IMG/VR virus record: IMGVR_UViG_3300038760_000058 | Location: 1-26,956 of that record | Reading direction: 5' to 3' (one strand) | Length of the DNA stretch: 26,956 bases | Source: a virus | Part shown: positions 14,667-22,555 of the stretch, in pieces | Position numbering within the stretch: position 1 is the stretch's first letter | Layout of the letters: the number at the start of each line of letters is the position of its first letter | The notes under the pieces: generated by a model | Told to the model about the DNA's origin: nothing | Seen by the model: the letters and a program-made list of their open reading frames with translations, nothing else | Databases searched by the model: none | Translations under genes and position numbers: made by a program

Positions 14667-14695
14667 TATTTACTCTATTTTGACATTTTTGTCAA
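14667..14695 (-). promoter_or_regulatory. Predicted strong sigma70 promoter of the capsid gene
   Basis: On the minus strand TTGACA (14695-14690), a 17-nt spacer, then TAAATA (14672-14667). The -35 is a perfect consensus match and the spacing is optimal. The TGA inside TTGACA is the stop codon of the protease gene. Confidence 0.7.
14680..14695. promoter_or_regulatory. Operator-like inverted repeat over capsid -35
   Basis: TTGACA-TTTT-TGTCAA is a perfect 6-bp inverted repeat with a 4-bp spacer that covers the -35 box. A dimeric regulator bound here would block or recruit RNA polymerase. It could also be a chance consequence of the AT-rich -35 box. Confidence 0.35.
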
Positions 14696-15321
14696 GAATC
14701 AGACTTTAGACGCATTCTGATTCTGCGTGCAGATGCCTCTGCAACCGCTGCATAAAACGGACTAATCACCTCAGCTTTCTTTTGAGGTTCTTTCGTCTTT
14801 CTGCTGATTTGATTGATCTCGTCAATGAAACCGAGGTCATAGGCCTGTTCTGCTGACATCCAGGTTTCTGCTTCCATCATTGCAAGCAGTTCATCTTCAG
14901 GGATGTCTGTCTTGTCTCCATAGGCTGATGCAATGTCAGCATCCATGAGCTCTAGAATTTCAGCCATGCTTCTGAACTCGACGCTATTGCCCATTGCAAC
15001 TGTCCAGGCACGGTGAATCATGAACTTTGCATTTGAGTTCATGACTACTCGGTCAGCAGCACATGCAATGACTGTGGCAATGCTTGCACAGATTGCATCG
15101 ATGTGGACTGTGATGTTGCCACTGTACTGCATGATTGCGTTGTGGATCGAAAGACCGTCTGTGACGCTGCCACCTTCGCTATCGAGCAAGATAGTCACAT
15201 CCTCCCCTGCATGCTCAGACAGAGCACTCAGAAAGTCGTCTGCTGAAATATGGTTTTCAAAGTCTCCGATCCCGCCACGCATGGTGATGGTTCCGGCAGT
15301 TGTGTTAGTTTCAAACTTCAT
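14692..15321 (-). CDS. ClpP-like prohead protease
   Basis: The 209-residue protein is a ClpP/S14-type serine protease, as used for head maturation in many HK97-like phages. It contains LDSEGGSVTDGLSIHNAI (48-63), the nucleophile segment AICASIATVIA with Ser80, and the catalytic His103 in MIHRAW, followed by a helical handle ending at WMSAEQAYDLGFIDEI. The ATG at 15321 has GAGGAAG 5 nt upstream and is preferred over a TTG at 15336. It overlaps the portal gene by 11 nt and precedes the capsid gene it would process. Confidence 0.92.
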   Translation of the reverse strand: MKFETNTTAGTITMRGGIGDFENHISADDFLSALSEHAGEDVTILLDSEGGSVTDGLSIHNAIMQYSGNITVHIDAICASIATVIACAADRVVMNSNAKFMIHRAWTVAMGNSVEFRSMAEILELMDADIASAYGDKTDIPEDELLAMMEAETWMSAEQAYDLGFIDEINQISRKTKEPQKKAEVISPFYAAVAEASARRIRMRLKSDS

Positions 15322-16612
15322 CTTGATCTTCCTCAATTATTATTAGTGGTTCTTCATCACCTTTTGCAAGGTCGTTGTCTTGTGGGATGTTCCCGCTTCC
15401 TGCGTAGTAGTCATCGTCAAGACCATCCACTGGATTCATCCCGTGCATGGCACGCACCTCGTTGCCTGAGATCACTCCCTGCTGACGCAAGGTTGATGTG
15501 TAGCTTGCAAGGAACTCCAGATTGTTTGAGTAAATCGACTTTGCTTCCATGCAGTATCTGAAAGTGCCTGCTGATCGTTGTCTCTTGGATAGTAGCTTGA
15601 GATCGCATTCGCTTTCAATCTTTGCAATCCATCGGCCAAGGCAGTTTGTGAGGTATGCTGACTGACGCTCTGTGACCGACTTATACGATCCACCCGAGTT
15701 GTCACCGAGAACTGTCTCAAGCAAGAAGATGATAGCTTGGCTTTCACGTCCGAACTGACGCTGGGAAACGTACCCAGTGCTGTTAGTATCATGAGGCAAA
15801 ACTTGTGCTTTCATGCCTTCTCTTATCATTCCGGTCTTGCCAGTATTATCGAGTCCCTCATGAGCCTCGTTGAACTGATCCAAGAAGTCTTGAGCTTCCT
15901 TGGCAGTCCTGAAAGCTCCGCGTGGTGCTTCCAACAGTAAACCCGGTCGTCCAGCGTTTCTAAACGTCGAGCCGGATGCTTCAGCACCAGCAATCGCAAG
16001 GCCAAACTGATCACGCATGATGTCGAGCAGGCTTTCTCCCCACCAACCATTCCTAGACAGTCCCATGACAAGCAAGACATCACGATCTGGAAGTCGATAC
16101 ATCGTGCGGTCATTGCCTGCTTCAGTTTTCAATGTCCCCACGGCAGTTCCATCATTTATGCTGACGAGATGCCAGCGTTCTCCGTCTGCAACTACTGTTG
16201 TTGTGTCTTCAGCTTGAATTGGAAGCAATCCGATTGGTTGACCGAGGCTGTTACGCTCGATGTACGCTCTTCCATTGCCGTATAGCAAAGCATCAAGCAT
16301 CACTTTTTCAAACAAAGTGAACTTGGTAAAAAACTCATTTGGATTGCGTATCGCCTTGGCCCCAAAGTCACTTGGGAAAGGCATCTCTTTATAATCACGC
16401 ATCTCCTTGCAGTAGATAGGCATCTGCGCCAAGTGACCGCTGATCTTGCTGACCGCGTTGAACACCTCTGGGATGCCCAAGACGCTACGCATGGTTATGG
16501 GGATGCCACTGGAGGACTCACCACCTCCTAGCATCTGAACAAGCCATTCCGATGGGTTTTTGAGGTTTGATGTTGCCTGAGCAAACATCTCTCCTACTTT
16601 GCTGATAAACAT
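15311..16612 (-). CDS. HK97-type portal protein
   Basis: The 433-residue protein follows the large terminase and matches the HK97-family portal pattern: MRSVLGIPEVFNAVSKISGHLAQMPIY (about 42-68), LLYGNGRAYIERN, the LLPIQA strand, YRLPDRDVLLVMGLS and AEASGSTFRNAGRPGLLLE. A conserved ALF-type region follows, with QFNEAHEGLDNTGKTGMI. It forms the dodecameric DNA gate at the capsid vertex. Its C-terminus is acidic (IIIEEDQDEV). It lies 9 nt after the terminase gene. Confidence 0.93.
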   Translation of the reverse strand: MFISKVGEMFAQATSNLKNPSEWLVQMLGGGESSSGIPITMRSVLGIPEVFNAVSKISGHLAQMPIYCKEMRDYKEMPFPSDFGAKAIRNPNEFFTKFTLFEKVMLDALLYGNGRAYIERNSLGQPIGLLPIQAEDTTTVVADGERWHLVSINDGTAVGTLKTEAGNDRTMYRLPDRDVLLVMGLSRNGWWGESLLDIMRDQFGLAIAGAEASGSTFRNAGRPGLLLEAPRGAFRTAKEAQDFLDQFNEAHEGLDNTGKTGMIREGMKAQVLPHDTNSTGYVSQRQFGRESQAIIFLLETVLGDNSGGSYKSVTERQSAYLTNCLGRWIAKIESECDLKLLSKRQRSAGTFRYCMEAKSIYSNNLEFLASYTSTLRQQGVISGNEVRAMHGMNPVDGLDDDYYAGSGNIPQDNDLAKGDEEPLIIIEEDQDEV

Positions 16613-16621
16613 CTTTCGATC

Positions 16622-18358
16622 CTAATATGTGAAATAGCCATTTGATTTAGATTGTGCATGCATCGCGCGTCCCAAGGCCATGGTCATCGCAACAATTCCA
16701 TCGATTTTTTCAGCCGATGCTTTCTTGTCGTACATCACTCTGTCTTGACGGTCATGGACGAGCACTGCGTTGCCGATCATCCACTTCAGGCAGGAGTTGC
16801 CATCGTGTAGAAACCGGCCATCAGCAATGCATGCACGCAGTTCTTGAATTGGTTCGTTTTGATACCTGCAAGACTGCGTCATCGATGCTGGCTCAAGACC
16901 TTCTGTTTCTAGCCTTTCTGCTGTGCTCTGAGAGTTGTACGGATCGTATGCAACATCATAACATCGATACCTCTGACATTCACGCAGCAGATCCCTTTCT
17001 AGCTCATTTGTAGGGAACCTGGTCGTCCTAATAAGGTCATTCTCGATGAAGTCGGCAAACGGTCTTTGAGTGATATCCCGCGTGGTATCAGTGGAGATAT
17101 ACTGCCACGTTCTGGCCTCGTATCGGTAGATTGGGACTTCAGGTGCGTGTTCATCGACCTGAGTAAACTCACCTGTTTCAAATCGAGCCACCAGTGCAAA
17201 CGCTGCTAGGTCGTCGCGTCCTCCGAGGTCAACGCCGCAACCTACTGCATCAGCATCTTCCCAATTAGAGAACTCACCGGCGCAGGCATCCCACTGCTCA
17301 AGACTGAATGCAGCAGAATTGCTTGATGTCACAATGTTGCAGTGATACTTCTTGAATCGACGCTCAACGATGACATCTGTCTTGGCAGGCTTGGCTTGAT
17401 CCTCAAGGTACTCAGGCATGATGGTCACTCCGAGGCACGGGTTTGCCTTGACCCAGTTTTCGGGATCGTAGACATCGTCGTCCTCGTCGAGTTCGTAGTT
17501 CAGAAAGAAGTAGCTTTCGTCATGGAAATCAAGAGACACAACACCTTTGCCGTAGTTGTATTGCTCAAGCCACAGAAACGAGTTGTCATTACCTGCTGTG
17601 GTGATGAACAGAGTCAGTGGTTGTGACCTAGCACCACCTTGAGTCAACATCGTTTCGACGAATGCTTTCTGTCCTCCGTCACTTCGGAATGCTGCCAGTT
17701 CATCGATGACTGTTAGTGAAGCAGAGAAACCATCAAGAGGTTTGTCTGAACCAACGCAGAATATCGAGCCTTGATTGTGTTTGAAGAATATCTGGTTGTT
17801 CTTCAGCGTGCTCATGGAAGACAGTTCTTCGGACTGAGCACGCATGCGACATGCTTCAGCAAACACAACACGCATAGACTGCTCTTTCTTTGTAGCCGCG
17901 AGGAGCACCTGAGCTACATTCTCAAAACCTTTGCTGACTGGGTTGTAGTCCATTGAGCCAGCAAACAATGCAATGGCAGCGGCAAGAGTTGACTTCCCAT
18001 TTTTTCTAGCTGGGGAAATCATTGCCTTGGAGAATCTGCGGCAATCATCTGATGTTTTTTTCCATCCAAAGATTGAAGCAACAGCAAAGACTTGCCAAGG
18101 TTGCAGGATTAGTGGTTGACCAACATCACGCCCGATGGAGTGCTTGATCATGACCGGAAAGAACGAGACTACTGCCTCTGCATATTCACGGTCAAAGTAA
18201 TATGGGAAGTCATCGGTGCGTTGCTTTTCAAGATCGCGGATGTGTCGCTTGATTGCATTCCTGACCGTCTTGCAACTTCGGATCTCACCTGACTGTACAT
18301 CCTCAATGTACTGATCCATCTCTTGCATTGGTTGGTAGTGCTCGAAATCAAACGACAT
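16622..18358 (-). CDS. terL: Terminase large subunit (packaging ATPase/nuclease)
   Basis: The 578-residue protein is a Terminase_1-type packaging motor. The ATPase domain has a Walker A variant PARKNGKST (about 116-124) and Walker B LTVIDELAA (Asp/Glu about 219-220). An adenine-binding-like Q motif (LQPWQ) precedes them. The C-terminal RNase H-like nuclease domain has GCGVDLGGRDDLAAF (about 385) and YDVAYDPYNSQ. The ATG at 18356-18358 overlaps the small-subunit stop by one base (TGATG); a GTG one codon upstream is also open. It cuts and translocates DNA through the portal. Confidence 0.95.
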   Translation of the reverse strand: MSFDFEHYQPMQEMDQYIEDVQSGEIRSCKTVRNAIKRHIRDLEKQRTDDFPYYFDREYAEAVVSFFPVMIKHSIGRDVGQPLILQPWQVFAVASIFGWKKTSDDCRRFSKAMISPARKNGKSTLAAAIALFAGSMDYNPVSKGFENVAQVLLAATKKEQSMRVVFAEACRMRAQSEELSSMSTLKNNQIFFKHNQGSIFCVGSDKPLDGFSASLTVIDELAAFRSDGGQKAFVETMLTQGGARSQPLTLFITTAGNDNSFLWLEQYNYGKGVVSLDFHDESYFFLNYELDEDDDVYDPENWVKANPCLGVTIMPEYLEDQAKPAKTDVIVERRFKKYHCNIVTSSNSAAFSLEQWDACAGEFSNWEDADAVGCGVDLGGRDDLAAFALVARFETGEFTQVDEHAPEVPIYRYEARTWQYISTDTTRDITQRPFADFIENDLIRTTRFPTNELERDLLRECQRYRCYDVAYDPYNSQSTAERLETEGLEPASMTQSCRYQNEPIQELRACIADGRFLHDGNSCLKWMIGNAVLVHDRQDRVMYDKKASAEKIDGIVAMTMALGRAMHAQSKSNGYFTY

Positions 18359-18843
18359 CACTTGCCGCCTAGTTTTTCAAGCAACTGTCCTACCTTGTCA
18401 CTTTGCTTCGGCCCCTGTGGTGTAGCCAGTCGAGTCCGCGCCGATGGAGTCAGTGCAAGCTCTTGCAGCAGTTTCATGTGGTTCGCCAGAAAGCGATGGT
18501 AATTCACCGCGTGGACAGTGCTCTTACCACCACCTCGCTGGCTTTCAATTTCGATCCCATCCTTACGCATGGCTTGAATGCACAGCAGCAACTCTCGATA
18601 GTTGCATGCGTAGGTTTCGATTATGGGACCATCCTGTTCACTCAGGCATCCCATTTGCTGCATAGAATCGCAGGTTTCTTCAAAAATCTGAAGAGTAAGA
18701 TCATCTGCCTGACAGACAAGAGAGGGCGAGGGGCGTCCACTAATACTTTCGATAGGCAAGATTCGTGTTCTTGCTTTTTCTTTATAGTGACCCTCGATTT
18801 TCGCAAGGGTCGGATGTGCAGGAGCTTTTCCTCGCCGTCCCAT
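18358..18843 (-). CDS. terS: Terminase small subunit, P27 family
   Basis: The 161-residue protein precedes the large terminase and fits P27-type small terminases: basic MGRRGKAPAHPTLAKIEGH start, helical middle (LSEQDGPIIETYACNYREL), a VNYHRFLANHMKLLQELALTPSARTRL segment with the conserved LTPSAR motif near residue 132, and a short helical tail. It recognises the phage DNA for packaging initiation. The coding end overlaps the large-subunit start. A promoter lies about 50 bp upstream. Confidence 0.9.
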   Translation of the reverse strand: MGRRGKAPAHPTLAKIEGHYKEKARTRILPIESISGRPSPSLVCQADDLTLQIFEETCDSMQQMGCLSEQDGPIIETYACNYRELLLCIQAMRKDGIEIESQRGGGKSTVHAVNYHRFLANHMKLLQELALTPSARTRLATPQGPKQSDKVGQLLEKLGGK

Positions 18844-18893
18844 ACCACTCTCTCATCTGACAGACAATTCCTCAACCACAAGGAGATGCACCT

Positions 18894-18921
18894 ATATTAG
18901 CCAGATAACCTAAAGTGTCAA
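18894..18921 (-). promoter_or_regulatory. Predicted late promoter before terminase genes
   Basis: On the minus strand TTGACA (18921-18916), a 16-nt spacer, then TAATAT (18899-18894). The start would be near 18887, with a short leader to the small terminase ATG at 18843. It lies in an 89-bp gap between the primase-like gene and the terminase genes. Confidence 0.55.
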
Positions 18922-18937
18922 GCATATGAGTGTCAAG
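18914..18937 (-). repeat. Tandem CTTGACACT repeats at the late promoter
   Basis: Two exact copies of CTTGACACT lie at 18914-18922 and 18929-18937, with a 15-bp period (about 1.4 helical turns). The downstream copy is the -35 box; the upstream copy contains the TGA stop of the primase-like gene. The pair may be a regulator site or a duplicated -35. Confidence 0.5.
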
Positions 18938-21164
18938 TGTTCAGAACATACTGAAGAACACCATCTTTCCCCTGCTCAAGTCGTATTCGATCCGACTCAA
19001 GCAGATCCTCGATAACATCCTTTCGAGTCTTTTTTGAGAGCTTGTCGTACACGCTGATGCGTCCTTTTGGTATCCGACCACCTCGATTCTTCAGTGCAGT
19101 CAGAACTTTTTGCCGGTCTGCATCTGCCTGTGATTTCACCAGTTCGGTTTGCACCTTGTGAATGGATCGATAGGTCAACCGTTTGACGACAAGGATTGCA
19201 CGCAGTGTATCGGCCACTTCAACAACACCATCATCAACAGGTCCAAGTCTTGAGCACGCAAAGAGCAAAGCAAGTTTTTGTATCTTGTCAGCAGTACGCC
19301 TCCAGAGTCCTGTGTTTTCTTTTCCGCGTGTTGAGTTGAGTTTGATCTCATCGGATAGAGCAAGCAATTCGTTTTTTGACTCATTGCTGAATGTCCAGTT
19401 GAGACGATTGCCGGGGAATGATTCAGGAGGCAAGTTACCGTGACTGCTTGCCTCACTCCAGGCACGAGCTTTTTCTACGATGCTCTCAGTTGCTGTCATC
19501 TGTTTGTAGATGCGTCCGAGTGAAATGTCGTAGTGCTCCTGACTGAATATCAGCAGTCTACCTAGCAGTCCATCGTTGACGCTGTCAGGAGAGAACCGTG
19601 AGTAGAAAAGATCGGGAGTTGTCGTCCCGTAAATAATAGGAAACGGTTCGCGGACGATGATGTTGTTCTTTGCATCGGCGCGGCAGTTCGGTTTCCATTC
19701 TGGATCACCGGACGATGAGTAAGCTTGCTTGAGAAGCTTGCCCGTCTTTGCCATGTAGTGATTTGCATCACCCATCTCTCCGAACATCTCTGCTATCTCA
19801 TCAAGCTGGAAGAGTTGCACGTTCTGGGTCTCAAGTGATTTCACAAACCCCTCGCCGGATGACAAGACTTCAGCCCCTAGCACATCCGAGAAACCTGCAC
19901 GGTACAGAGTGTCCCGCGTGAGTTTGCGTCCGAAATCTTTGCCTGCACCCGATGGTGCAAGACCTACCATGAAGAGATTCGGATGCGTGCCTTCAGCCGT
20001 AACTTTTCCGCAGGTGATAGCAGACATGGTTGCAAGAGCACTGGCAAACGCAAGTTCCGGTAGCCATGACTCAGCAAGCTCTTTATTACGCGACATGATC
20101 TCGGAGATTAAGCCCGGCGCATCAAAGTCAACATCCTTCAGTTCATACTTCTTTCGTGACCTAGCCGACTCCCAAAGTCTCCTGACATCAAGCTCCATCT
20201 CTTCGGTGTGCTCAATCGGCGCGTACTTAAACTCTGACTCTCCCTTTGGTTCTCTTGGCGTTCCGTTCTTGTTTGACGACCTCACAAGGCTTGTGACCTC
20301 ATTGAGAGTCAATGGTGGTGAGACATTAGCAAGTTGCCACTGCTGAAGCAGAGCAATCACCAGCGACTCGTCGAGTCCGAAAGAAAACAAGTGACCGGCA
20401 AGCCCGAAGAGTCCTGAGTTGCGTCCACCCTCAGAGATTGGGCCAATCTTTGAAAGATAAAGCGTTGCGCGCTCAACACCCGACTGACCCGAAGGCATGA
20501 CAGTTTGTTGCTGTGGCTCAGGTTGCTCGTTAGTTTGTCTGAGTGCAACCTTGACCGCGTTGCGTAGCATGTCAGGATCATCTTTCCCGAAGATGCCCTC
20601 ACTAGGGATCACATCACCTGTGACAGTCCAGAATCTGCTTTTGCCGTAGACCTCGATGGCCTGAGTGCCTTCGATGATGTTTCTGCAACGAAACCCCTTT
20701 GGCTTTTCTCCAGCAACAAGTGCTTTGAACCCTTTACCACTCGGAGATATCTCAGCGTAGCAATCACGCTTGATGAGATCCCAAACCTCTCTGGCCCAAG
20801 GTTGCATCTCACCTGACTCAGTAAAGCAGTCATCGAAATCAAACCCGGTTACCGGATGATCGCAGGACTCAGTTCCGATCTCGAAAGCAAGTCCGAGGTT
20901 GTCATGATCCCTGCTGAGTTGCTTGTGAGCCTCCACTGCAATGTCAAAAGTCGTCCAAGTTGACGGGTCATTCGACCTTGCTGACTTCATTCCCGAAGTA
21001 GCCTGAATGGGGATCTTTCTTCCCTTAACGTCTTTCCAAAGATGCCATCGAGGGATGATTTTGAGCAAATCTGGAATTGGTGAATATTCAACTTTCATGG
21101 TCTGAAAATCTGTGGTTGAGGACGAGGTTCGACGGAGTGTCTCACCAATCGGGGGGTAGAGCAT
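18933..21164 (-). CDS. Primase-polymerase/helicase-like replication protein (N-terminal primase-like, C-terminal DUF3987)
   Basis: The 743-residue protein combines two parts. Residues about 35-185 resemble the catalytic region of phage primase-polymerases: WHLWKDV, GLAFEIG, GFDFDD (acidic pair Asp109/Asp111), YAEISPSGKGFKA and EVYGKSRFWTVTG. The His usually found after the PSG-G turn is Lys147 here. A helical linker follows, then a DUF3987 ATPase domain with Walker A GLAPSGAGKD (401-410) and Walker B LFQLDEIAE (Asp455, Glu456). Such proteins prime and unwind DNA at the phage origin. The ATG at 21164 has GGAGGA rather far (13 nt) upstream; an in-frame ATG at 21098 is possible. A gene-free region lies just upstream. 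Confidence 0.85.
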   Translation of the reverse strand: MLYPPIGETLRRTSSSTTDFQTMKVEYSPIPDLLKIIPRWHLWKDVKGRKIPIQATSGMKSARSNDPSTWTTFDIAVEAHKQLSRDHDNLGLAFEIGTESCDHPVTGFDFDDCFTESGEMQPWAREVWDLIKRDCYAEISPSGKGFKALVAGEKPKGFRCRNIIEGTQAIEVYGKSRFWTVTGDVIPSEGIFGKDDPDMLRNAVKVALRQTNEQPEPQQQTVMPSGQSGVERATLYLSKIGPISEGGRNSGLFGLAGHLFSFGLDESLVIALLQQWQLANVSPPLTLNEVTSLVRSSNKNGTPREPKGESEFKYAPIEHTEEMELDVRRLWESARSRKKYELKDVDFDAPGLISEIMSRNKELAESWLPELAFASALATMSAITCGKVTAEGTHPNLFMVGLAPSGAGKDFGRKLTRDTLYRAGFSDVLGAEVLSSGEGFVKSLETQNVQLFQLDEIAEMFGEMGDANHYMAKTGKLLKQAYSSSGDPEWKPNCRADAKNNIIVREPFPIIYGTTTPDLFYSRFSPDSVNDGLLGRLLIFSQEHYDISLGRIYKQMTATESIVEKARAWSEASSHGNLPPESFPGNRLNWTFSNESKNELLALSDEIKLNSTRGKENTGLWRRTADKIQKLALLFACSRLGPVDDGVVEVADTLRAILVVKRLTYRSIHKVQTELVKSQADADRQKVLTALKNRGGRIPKGRISVYDKLSKKTRKDVIEDLLESDRIRLEQGKDGVLQYVLNT

Positions 21165-21635
21165 CTTACTCGGATGGTCCTCCGAGACAAGACCAAATCT
21201 GAAAAACGGTCTTTTTCATCTCGTTTTCATGAAAAAAAGAAACGCGGGAAGAGCGTAAATAACGTAATAATAATAATAATATATATATTTTCATACTTTT
21301 CATTACTACTCCCTTTCTCTTCTTCTTTCTTTGTTTGTTTGTTTGCTTTAGGCCTCTGAAAAAACGGAAAACCGTGAAAATGGATTTTGACTTTTTGGTA
21401 AATGGCAAATCGACCCTCGACTGGAAGTCCCGTGTCCAATTCTAGGCGTCTGACAGCCTCTGTGTGGCCTTTGGATGCAAAACTTGTCTCATCACACACG
21501 TTTTAGGCAAAATGGGCAGAATGGGGCCTCCTGTGGCTTGGAAGCAATATTGAAAAAATGGTTCATCTGGTCTTGTTTTTAGGTCGATGAAAGCTCTATA
21601 TTCGGTTTTCCGGTCAACCAACAATGGAGTCAAAA
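21165..21635. other. Gene-free divergent region, candidate replication origin/control region
   Basis: This 471-bp stretch between the leftward primase-like gene and the rightward early genes has no convincing ORF. It holds a TAA repeat running into alternating AT (about 21260-21292), a pyrimidine-rich tract with TTTG repeats (21308-21350), the palindrome TTTTCATGAAAA (21224-21235), an ACGG-AAAA-CCGT inverted repeat near 21365, and one TAGGCAA motif. Such easily melted DNA beside a primase gene is typical of an origin, but none of it proves one. Confidence 0.5.
21573..21602 (+). promoter_or_regulatory. Weak candidate promoter of the rightward early genes
   Basis: TTGTTT (21573-21578), an 18-nt spacer, then TATATT (21597-21602). 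It lies just upstream of the first rightward gene, where a promoter must exist somewhere, but the -35 and spacing are not ideal. Confidence 0.3.
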
Positions 21636-21833
21636 ATGCCACAAGACAATTCTGTAACGATCACCATCGATGAGTATTTCGAGTACCGAGGCCAGTACAT
21701 CGGAGTGTGCCTGGGATGTGGTGATACCCGCGATTGCTGCGAACCAGACGCTGACAACTACCTCTGCGAATCCTGTGGAGAATTTAAAGTTCAGGGAGCA
21801 GACAATCTTCTTGCGATGGGATTGGTCGAATGA
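21636..21833 (+). CDS. Small zinc-binding-type Cys protein
   Basis: The 65-residue protein has an acidic N-terminal half and a Cys cluster: C25-LG-C28, C34-C35, and C44-ES-C47, suggesting a small zinc ribbon. The ATG at 21636 has GGAG 6-7 nt upstream; an upstream in-frame ATG at 21624 would hide that site. It is the first gene of the rightward block and overlaps the next gene by 4 nt. Such proteins often are early phage regulators, but no function can be assigned. Confidence 0.72.
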   Translation: MPQDNSVTITIDEYFEYRGQYIGVCLGCGDTRDCCEPDADNYLCESCGEFKVQGADNLLAMGLVE

Positions 21834-22069
21834 GCAAGTACACCATCAGTTTCGACTTCCGAGAATCTTTGGGAAGTCATGAAGGTGAGTTCATCGACGG
21901 AACAGCCAAGTTTGAGGAACTTGAGCCTATCCTTCGCAACATGCAGGCCAGGTGCAAGACATCGAAAGATTCCCCTCTAGTAAAAATACGCTGGGGAGTT
22001 TTCAACAAGACGTTGATATCTGGTGACATCTCAAAGTGTCTCGCGGGAGTCTCCGATCACAAAGATTGA
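21830..22069 (+). CDS. Hypothetical early protein
   Basis: A 79-residue protein linked by an ATGA overlap to the zinc-ribbon gene. It has a beta-strand start (YTISFDFRESLG), a helical middle (FEELEPILRNMQARC) and a strand KIRWGVF. No family recognised; it is clearly coding because of coupling and composition. Its end overlaps a predicted promoter for the following genes. Confidence 0.65.
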   Translation: MSKYTISFDFRESLGSHEGEFIDGTAKFEELEPILRNMQARCKTSKDSPLVKIRWGVFNKTLISGDISKCLAGVSDHKD

Positions 22070-22093
22070 GTAGTTTGCTTGCTCTGATAAAAT
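22066..22093 (+). promoter_or_regulatory. Predicted internal promoter
   Basis: TTGAGT (22066-22071), 16-nt spacer, TAAAAT (22088-22093) preceded by TG one base away. It lies in the only clear gap at the start of the small-gene run, just before the gene at 22115. Confidence 0.45.
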
Positions 22094-22114
22094 GATCCAA
22101 CCACCGAGGAAAAA

Positions 22115-22306
22115 ATGAATAAAGAAGAAGTAGAAGAATTGCTCAAACAGCGTAAGCAAGATTTATGCAACAAGATTGCTGCATACTCTGAGCTACCAAA
22201 CAGCTTAAAAAGCGAGTATGAAAAACGCAGAATGATTCAGTGTTCATCGCGATTGTTAGAAGTATCACTCATTCTCCAAAAGCTAGGAATCAATGATGCC
22301 GAGTAA
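22115..22306 (+). CDS. Small helical protein
   Basis: A 63-residue, largely helical protein rich in Glu, Lys and Leu (EEVEELLKQRKQDL, SRLLEVSLILQKLG). GAGG lies about 6 nt before the ATG. Its stop overlaps the next small gene by 11 nt. No family recognised; a coiled-coil helper or regulator is possible. Confidence 0.65.
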   Translation: MNKEEVEELLKQRKQDLCNKIAAYSELPNSLKSEYEKRRMIQCSSRLLEVSLILQKLGINDAE

Positions 22307-22439
22307 AAATTGGCGAACTGTAAATCGTGCAATTGATTCAGTTTGGGAGATCATCATGACGATAGAAATCTCAGAGAAAGAGCGCGAGCAATTATGCGAG
22401 CAACTTAAACAACTCTATGAAATAAGAAAAAGATCATGA
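22296..22439 (+). CDS. Small protein, 47 residues
   Basis: An ATG at 22296 with AGGA 7 nt upstream opens a 47-codon frame ending at 22439 in the 4-nt overlap with the next gene. A second start at 22356 (MTIEIS) has GGGAG 6 nt upstream and could be the real one, giving a 27-residue charged peptide (EKEREQLCEQLKQL). The product is helical in character. Good start signals and tight packing support coding. Confidence 0.5.
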   Translation: MPSKNWRTVNRAIDSVWEIIMTIEISEKEREQLCEQLKQLYEIRKRS

Positions 22440-22555
22440 TTATGGAAGATTATTTTCTGATTGGTGTTTTTACGATACCTGTAATTATTGGTATGATTGC
22501 TTCCGCGATGAGCATCATTGACGATCTCAAGCACAACCACATTCGAGAAAACTGA
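22436..22555 (+). CDS. Tiny single-span membrane protein
   Basis: A 39-residue ORF beginning MIMEDYF, with a hydrophobic span of about 20 residues (FLIGVFTIPVIIGMIASAM) and a charged C-terminus (DDLKHNHIREN). It starts in a TGA/ATG overlap with the previous gene and its TGA overlaps the next ATG by one base (TGATG). This looks like a real small membrane protein, possibly affecting the host envelope; the function is unknown. Confidence 0.6.
   Translation: MIMEDYFLIGVFTIPVIIGMIASAMSIIDDLKHNHIREN

Noticed and set aside
18403-18900. 165-codon plus-strand open frame opposite the small terminase
   Set aside because: It mirrors a confident terminase gene, has no RBS or family resemblance, and runs against the local transcription direction.
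21308-21352. Intron-like pyrimidine tract followed by AG
   Set aside because: The resemblance to a splice acceptor is superficial; there is no matching donor, branch site or split gene in a phage context.
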